Program-made: the position numbers and the translations under genes
The notes under the pieces: generated by a model
Databases searched by the model: none
What the model was told of the DNA's origin: nothing
Seen by the model: the letters and a program-made list of their open reading frames with translations, nothing else
Assembly (NCBI GenBank): GCA_016647705.1
Contig: CM028340.1
Location: 9,921,001 to 9,985,000, forward strand
Source of the DNA: Eucommia ulmoides
Taxonomy: Eukaryota > Streptophyta > Magnoliopsida > Garryales > Eucommiaceae
Length of the DNA stretch: 64,000 nucleotides
Direction of reading: 5' to 3'
Part shown: one piece after another, positions 58,287 through 64,000 of the stretch
Numbering within the stretch: position 1 is the first letter of the stretch
How the letters are laid out: every line of letters starts with the position of its first letter

Positions 58287-61200
58287 TAACCGACCTAACT
58301 TTGCTTAGGCAAAAATCCAGCAGCACAGTCTTGCTATTTATTAGATATTTTAAGATCTTTTGCCTATAAATACCCCTCTCCTCCCCCTTCTCCGGCCTCT
58401 CTTGGTTTTTTGAGAACCTTAGGCTATATTTAAGCCTAGGTTTAGGAGTTTTAGAGGTGGAGCTCACATCCCAAAGTTGAGAAGACAGCGAATCGATCAT
58501 TGAGCGTTCTTAGCGGTTTATCTTCGGACGAGGCTAAGTTCTTCGATTGTTTTTCATTATTTCTTTATCATAGGATCATGTGAGCATGTTTATCTCAATT
58601 TATATGTTTATGCGGCTATGGCCACGAGTTAAATATGGATTGTAGTAGGGATTAACGGTATATTTATAAATATGTTTGTTTGGATGATTTCGGTGTTGCG
58701 TTTATGTTTGTTCTTCGTAGTTTGATTGTGTTTATCATATTGTTTGTTTATTATTATTAGAATGGTAAATAGAGAATACGGAGTTTTGACAAACCCTGGA
58801 TTCAGATTAGGGTAAACAAACGCCACGATTCTATAACCCGATCGGGGTTTGAATCGTAGACAATCGATGACGTTAGGGTAAGACTCACGCGACCTAGGGT
58901 CGTTAAGACGTTGAGGGGGACTTCTTCGTTGGCACAAAATTGCATTATATCCCTCGTCTTACACTTGGGAGAGGTGGCGATGGAGTTTCAGAATAGAGAT
59001 TATCGATAGGGTAAATACAACGCGACGATCTAATAAACCAGGAGGGAGTTGGATTGTGTACAATCAATGATGTTGGGAGAGACTCACGTGACCTAGGGTC
59101 GTTAAGACGTTGAGGGGGACTTCTTCGTTGACTCGAAATCATGTATTCCCCCGTTTTACACTCGGGAGAGGTGGCGGTGGAGTTTACGTACCGAGGTTGT
59201 CAAATAGGTCGAACACCGTAAACGTGAGTAAATCAAAATTGAACACGTATTTGTAAACACATTAATCCTTAGGCAATTCTTTACCCTAAAACATATTAGG
59301 ATATTAGTGTAGTTAATTTATGTTATATTAGTATTAGTTTAATTAATTAATTACATTTGTTTTTCGCCTAGATAAAATTAGGTCACGACAAACGCGGTAT
59401 TCCATAGTAACGACACCAATCCCTGTAGATACGATAACCCAATATTTCACGATCACACTATACTAAAATTTAGACCTCGTATACTTGTGAGTGTAAGTAG
59501 CGGCGTATTTTACGCCCTACCAAGTTTTTGGTGCCGTTGTCGGGGATTGGTCGTTAGGCGAATTCAGTTCTTGGCGATCGCTACTAAGTTTCTAGTAACG
59601 ATTATCGGGCATTGATTTGTTGTTATTATCGATATTGGGTGTAAATGACCTAATTTTACTTTAAGCATTTCTTTGTATATAATTTTTGTTTGTAGTTTTG
59701 TTTTTGTTTTCCATGCAGGGTACTTGGGAATGTTAGATCGACGGGTATTGATGCATCCTTTTTTAACGGGATTCCAAATCGTTTTATGTTGCTTGGCCAA
59801 GCACATAAGCCGGTGAGGCGTTTCGTTGAGAGATTGAGCCATCCAAAGCAAAACCTCGCCAATCTTGAGGGCATTCTGAAAATGTCAGGTTGAGGACATT
59901 TAACCACGCGCTTCTTGGGAGGCAACCCAAGGTCAAAATAAGTTAAATCTGTCACATCCGACTTGATTCAGAGGCGAGATCCTCTCGCCTCCCAGGTAAG
60001 TATTCTAAACACCCTTCGTCAGCATACTTTAAATTTCATATGTTGATATTGATGATTGGGATCACTGAGGACACTGTCCATTTTTAGTTCGGAAGTGATG
60101 TGTAGTATTTAGTATTGTTAGTTTATGTGTTATCATTTTTTTTCATACTGCGTGTGTGTTTAGGTTAGAATGTGTTTATGTTTTTGTGGTGTTGTTTTTA
60201 TGTTGAGTTTTGTGTTCATCTAGGCCATCAGCCGATGATGAAAATTACCCGTGGTTGTTTTCGAAGTCAAGGGTAATACCCATGCATGTGTGATTCTGTG
60301 TGCTTGACTATGCTTTTTGGTAAAAATTATTGTAGATCCTAATTTGTATGGGCACATAGACTCAGTGTATTTTTATTCAATTGATTTGGGACAATTATCA
60401 ATTAACCAAATTCATGACACATTGAGAATTCTAGAACTTGATTGAGGGGAAACTTGAGGCGAAATCCTTGGCGAGGTAGTTCAAGAGATGTGATTTAGGC
60501 ATTCTCTTTGTTGCTTGAGCCTTTGAAGCCTACCTTGATAAATGTTTATCCCTCGTTACCCTGTCGAAGCCTAAATGCAAATTCAATTATGAACACATAA
60601 ACTAATACCCTGGCCAGTTGATCGTTTTTCAAACCTATATCGCTGAATTTAAAGGCACATTTGAGTGAACCAAATTAGCCGTTGCAAAGGCTTCTTGATG
60701 TGAGCAATTGGGTTTAGGGTGAACTTCTAATTGGTTCAGTATTTGAGTACTCATTTGTCATTTTTCATTTGTATTTCACACACCCCTTCAATTGTAACAA
60801 TCAAATAAGTTTGGGGGTGTGTTTGTTGAAAAGAAAAAAAAATCAAATGTAAATACGGTTTTTATTTTCGTTTCTTTTGACAAGTGAGTACGTCGGTCTT
60901 AAATGCATGTTCGGGATTGTTTCCAATCTTTCTATGGGGGTTCGAGAGTGAATGTGCCAAGTGTTGAGTCTTGGGTAACGTTAAGTTAACAATGTTAACC
61001 CGTTTTCTATTCCAAATTACCCTTGGCCAAATATACCAAAACCGAACCAAGTCCTAATGATTTTCATGAACTACTAAACCTACATTAGTGGAGAGTGGAC
61101 CCCAATCCAGCTTATGGTAATCCTTAACTCGTAAATTTTGTTGGGGGATAATCCAATCCGTTCGTTCTATAGCCATTTATTGAGTCTCGCACTAACACGT

Positions 61201-61686
61201 TTACAGGATCTAGAATAGCGTTCACCATTATTGCATGTCAAAAATCTAGAACATCACATGATGTGTGTTATCGCCTGAAATCGATATAACAGCGGTTGTT
61301 GAGGGCAAAAATAAATAGGCCGTTAAAAGAAGTCAAAACTCCCATGTTGTTATGTTTAGATTGTTTTTACGTTGTTTGTTATTTAATTCAGTTTATTGTC
61401 TGTTTTCATTTTAGTGTGTGTGTTTGGCTCGAGGACTAGCCAAATTCCAAGTTTGGGGGTATTTGATAGGTGTGATCTACCTATGTATTTCCAAACCGAA
61501 TTAAATTGGTTTTCGTGCGTTTATATAGTATTTTATTATGTTTTAATTAGTTTTTCTCTTTTTGTATTAAATTAGGTGTGTGGGGTAAAAAGATAGGAAA
61601 CTAGAACGAAAACGATGAGATCGAACCGAAAACGAGTCGAACTTACGGTGGATAAACAAGCAAGGAGGCAAAAATATGAAATAAGC

Positions 61687-62115
61687 CCACCGCCTAGGTG
61701 TTCAGACCTCCGCCTAGGCAGTGAAGATGCTGAGAATGACAAAAGCTTACTGATAGCTCATTACCTAGGCAGGAAATTCCTCCTCCTAGGTGGAAACCCC
61801 AGTAGAAATATTTTCAAGTCCACCGCCTACTTCTTCGCCTAGGCGATCACCAAACCTACAAAGCCGGTACAGGTGTTGTAACTTTAAGGCTATTTTGGAC
61901 TATGATGCAATCCGATTTTGGAAACACTCAAAACATGAAAGTTGTATATATTTTTCTTAGATTTCCATAGGTTTTTGAATCACCTCAATCGAAGTTCGGA
62001 TGAAGAAGTTACAGTCAAAACAAAATTGCAAACCTGTAGTAACTTCGCTTAGGAGAAGTTCTAGCAGAAACTTAACCGACCTAACTTCGCCTAGGCGAAG
62101 TTTTCTTTGCCTAGG
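61687..62115. repeat. Array of CGCCTAGGCG boxes in the 3'LTR
   Basis: About eight boxes with a CCTAGG core occur, including CCACCGCCTAGGTG (61687), CTCCGCCTAGGCAGTG (61708), CTTCGCCTAGGCGATC (61832), ACTTCGCCTAGGCGAAGT (62084) and TTGCCTAGGCGAAA (62107). All lie between the LTR start and its TATAAATA at 62171. Confidence 0.75.
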
Positions 62116-63356
62116 CGAAAATCGGGCAGCACGGCCTTGATATTTATTAGATATTTTAAGATCTTTTGCCTATAAATACCCCTCTCCTCCTCCTTCTCTG
62201 GCCTCTCTTGGTTTTTTGAGCACCTTAGGCTATATTTAAGCCTAGGTTTAAGAGTTTTAGAGGTGGAGCTCACATCCCGAAGTGGAGAAGACGGCGAATT
62301 GATCGTTGAGCGTTCTTAGCGGTTTATCTTTGGACGAGGCTAAGTTCTTCAATTGTTTTTCCTTATTTCTTTATCTTAGGATCATATGAGCATGTTTAGC
62401 TCGATTTATATGTTTATGAGGCTATGGCCACGAGTTAAATATGAATTGTAGTAGGGATTAACGGTATATTTATAAATATGTTTGTTTGGATGATTTCGGT
62501 GTTGCGTTTATGTTTGTTCTTCGTAGTTTGATTGTGTTTATCATATTATTTGTTTATTATGCTTAGAATGGTAAATGGAGAATACGGAGTTTTGACAAAC
62601 CCCGAATTCAGATTAGGGTAAACAAACGCCACGATTCTATAACCCGGTCGGGGTTTGAATCATGGACAATCGATGACGTTGGGGCAAGACTCACGCGACC
62701 TAGGGTCGTTAAGACGTTGAGGGGGACTTCTTCGTTGGCTCGAAGTTGCATTATATCCCTCGTCTTACACTCGGGCGAGGTGGCGAGGGAGTTTTAGAAC
62801 GAAGATTGTCGATAGGGTAAATACAACGTGACGATCCAATAACCCGGGAGGAAGTTGGATTGTATACAATCAATGACGCTGGGTGAGACTTACGTGACTT
62901 AGGGTCGTCAAGACGTTGAGGGGGGCTTTTTCGTTAACTCGAAATCATGTATTCCCCCGTCTTACACTCGAGAGAGGTGGCGGTGGAGTTTACATACCGA
63001 GGTTGTCAAATAGGTCGAACACCGTAAACATGAGTAAATCGAAATCGAACACGTATTTGTAAACACGTTAATCCCTAGGCAATTCTTCACCCTAAAACAT
63101 ATTAGGATATTAGTGTAGTTAATTTAGATTATATTAGTATTAGTTTAATTAATTAATTACATTTGTTTTTCACCTAGATAAAATTAGGTCATGACAAACG
63201 CGGTATTCGATAGTAACAACACCAATCCTTGTGGATACGATAATACGATCTTTCACGATCACACTATACTAAAACTTAAACCTCGTATACTTGCGAGTGT
63301 AAGTAGCGGCGTATTTTACACCCTACCACTCAACACATATCCTAAACTGAAGAGGC

Positions 63357-63381
63357 AGAAAAAAAAAAAAAAAAAAAAAAG
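63357..63381. repeat. Poly(A) run
   Basis: About 22 consecutive A just past the Athila-like element, within the broken gene's sequence. No SINE or LINE body was recognised directly upstream. Confidence 0.8.
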
Positions 63382-64000
63382 AAGTTGTCAAACTACCTCA
63401 GAAGCATCAAAGTGAAGTAGAAACTTTACTATCTGATGAGAATTAGCATAAGATAAATATCATTTTCAACATCGGAGGAATAAGGTAATACAAATACACA
63501 TATCAAGCAAGCATTTGTTTATATATTAAGCCTATATAGTAGCATAAAAATGTTAACCATTTCATATATAATACATTTCTTAAATATATACAATGGAGAC
63601 TATAGTGTTGTATCGCTCATAGGTGTCATTTTACTTATAAACAGGAGAGAACTAAATAACGTTGTAAGTGGATATATTAAATCACATCACACACATCTGA
63701 GATCCGAGATCTATACTACAAAGATGCAATGCTAATGGTAATAAACTCATAGTTTGTTTCATTTCCTATCTTACATATTAGATCATAATACTTTGCTTTA
63801 AAATTTTGTTTCTTTTGTAGGGAAACTATGTTGAGGATATTATTAAATAACTTAGAGAACTTGGCGAAGAGTTACAAATAACCCAAACTGAGACTCATAT
63901 GATAAGCGTCCAAGATAATCCACAACAAATATCAAGATCGTAAGTATTTAAGTCATCAGTAATTGTTTATTAAATGTCACTATATATAGACTAATATGTA

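Larger units (their letters stand above)
57969..63328 (+). mobile_element. Athila-like LTR retrotransposon without coding region
   Basis: 5'LTR 57969-59522, 3'LTR 61464-63328, exact TSD CTCAA (57964-57968, 63329-63333). An Athila-type primer-site region (AGTTTTTGGTGCCGTTGTCG) follows the 5'LTR, and CCAAGTTTGGGGGTATT precedes the 3'LTR. The internal region is only 1.94 kb with no gag or pol recognised. Its non-coding part is shared in order with the element at 22266-27741 (for example the block with TCGTTACCCTGTCGAAGCCT near 60550 against 24600). TATAAATA lies at 58375 and 62171. The 5'LTR is rearranged by a MITE and a deletion. Confidence 0.85.
48460..64000 (+). pseudogene. Broken multi-exon gene resembling DUF1985/Ulp1-type MULE-associated genes
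   Basis: Pieces on the plus strand read like one gene split by two retrotransposons. 48580-48760 has YYPPTEDLES. 48955-49180 has LCLYMLGTCLL and NYVWHNAIYSLLITSI. 56873-57009 has YWFCEHFNVIEENNKEAYPR followed by FVKWSKL. 57130-57860 is rich in Lys, Glu and Gln and coiled-coil-like. 63820-63941 ends at a GTAAGT donor. A donor at about 49179 and an acceptor at about 56872 would place the first LTR insertion inside an intron. Order and wording resemble plant DUF1985-domain proteins often carried by Mutator-like elements; that link is from memory and tentative. Several in-frame stops make it non-functional. It runs past the window end. Confidence 0.45.

Noticed and set aside
59564-59955. Possible gag of the Athila-like element at 57969-63328
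   Set aside because: The sequence is shared with non-coding internal DNA near 25167-25421 of the related element and shows no Gag motif.

Overview
This window is plant nuclear DNA, most likely from a eudicot with a repeat-rich genome. The evidence is one intron-containing plant gene, AT-rich spacers, plant-type Ty3/gypsy and copia LTR elements, and Tourist-, hAT- and CACTA-type DNA transposons. The species cannot be named from the sequence. No rRNA, intact tRNA gene or CRISPR array was seen.

Only one host gene can be supported: a cytochrome P450 of the CYP73A family (trans-cinnamate 4-hydroxylase, class II) on the minus strand at 6695-9209. It has two exons joined by a 901-bp intron with clean GT/AG sites and encodes 537 residues with every P450 signature. 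Its promoter has a TATA box and three exact ACCAACC (AC-II) elements, two of them in a 58-bp tandem duplication. This is the MYB-target arrangement typical of phenylpropanoid genes. A hAT MITE with an 8-bp target duplication lies in the intron. A Tourist-like MITE begins about 50 bp beyond the last AC element, and that MITE carries a solo LTR that itself carries an inverted solo LTR.

Most of the rest is nested mobile DNA, which could be delimited by matching target-site duplications (TSDs). 1-5467: two copia-like LTRs in opposite orientation. 9498-13086: the MITE with nested solo LTRs. 13366-14210: short tandem repeats. 14288-18541: a CACTA element. 21579-28365: a 1.3-kb near-palindrome whose apex received a small Athila-like element (22266-27741). 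28708-30383: a second long inverted repeat with a tRNA-like spacer. 30901-31131: a SINE. 31351-46915: old gypsy gag fossils interrupted by a 9.4-kb LTR element (34584-43985), which holds a solo LTR (36897-38925). 46471-64000: a broken multi-exon gene resembling MULE/Ulp1-associated plant genes, split by a long LTR (49202-56790, itself holding a gypsy element at 50442-55212) and by an Athila-like element (57969-63328).

The most unusual recurring signal is an array of short GC-rich quasi-palindromes (arms ACCGC...GCGGT, variable core such as CTGCAG or CCTAGG) inside LTRs. In the Athila-like LTRs where a TATA box is clear, the arrays lie just upstream of it. Similar boxes recur in an unrelated LTR family here, and the copia-like LTR carries an analogous array of GGTYGACC-like boxes.
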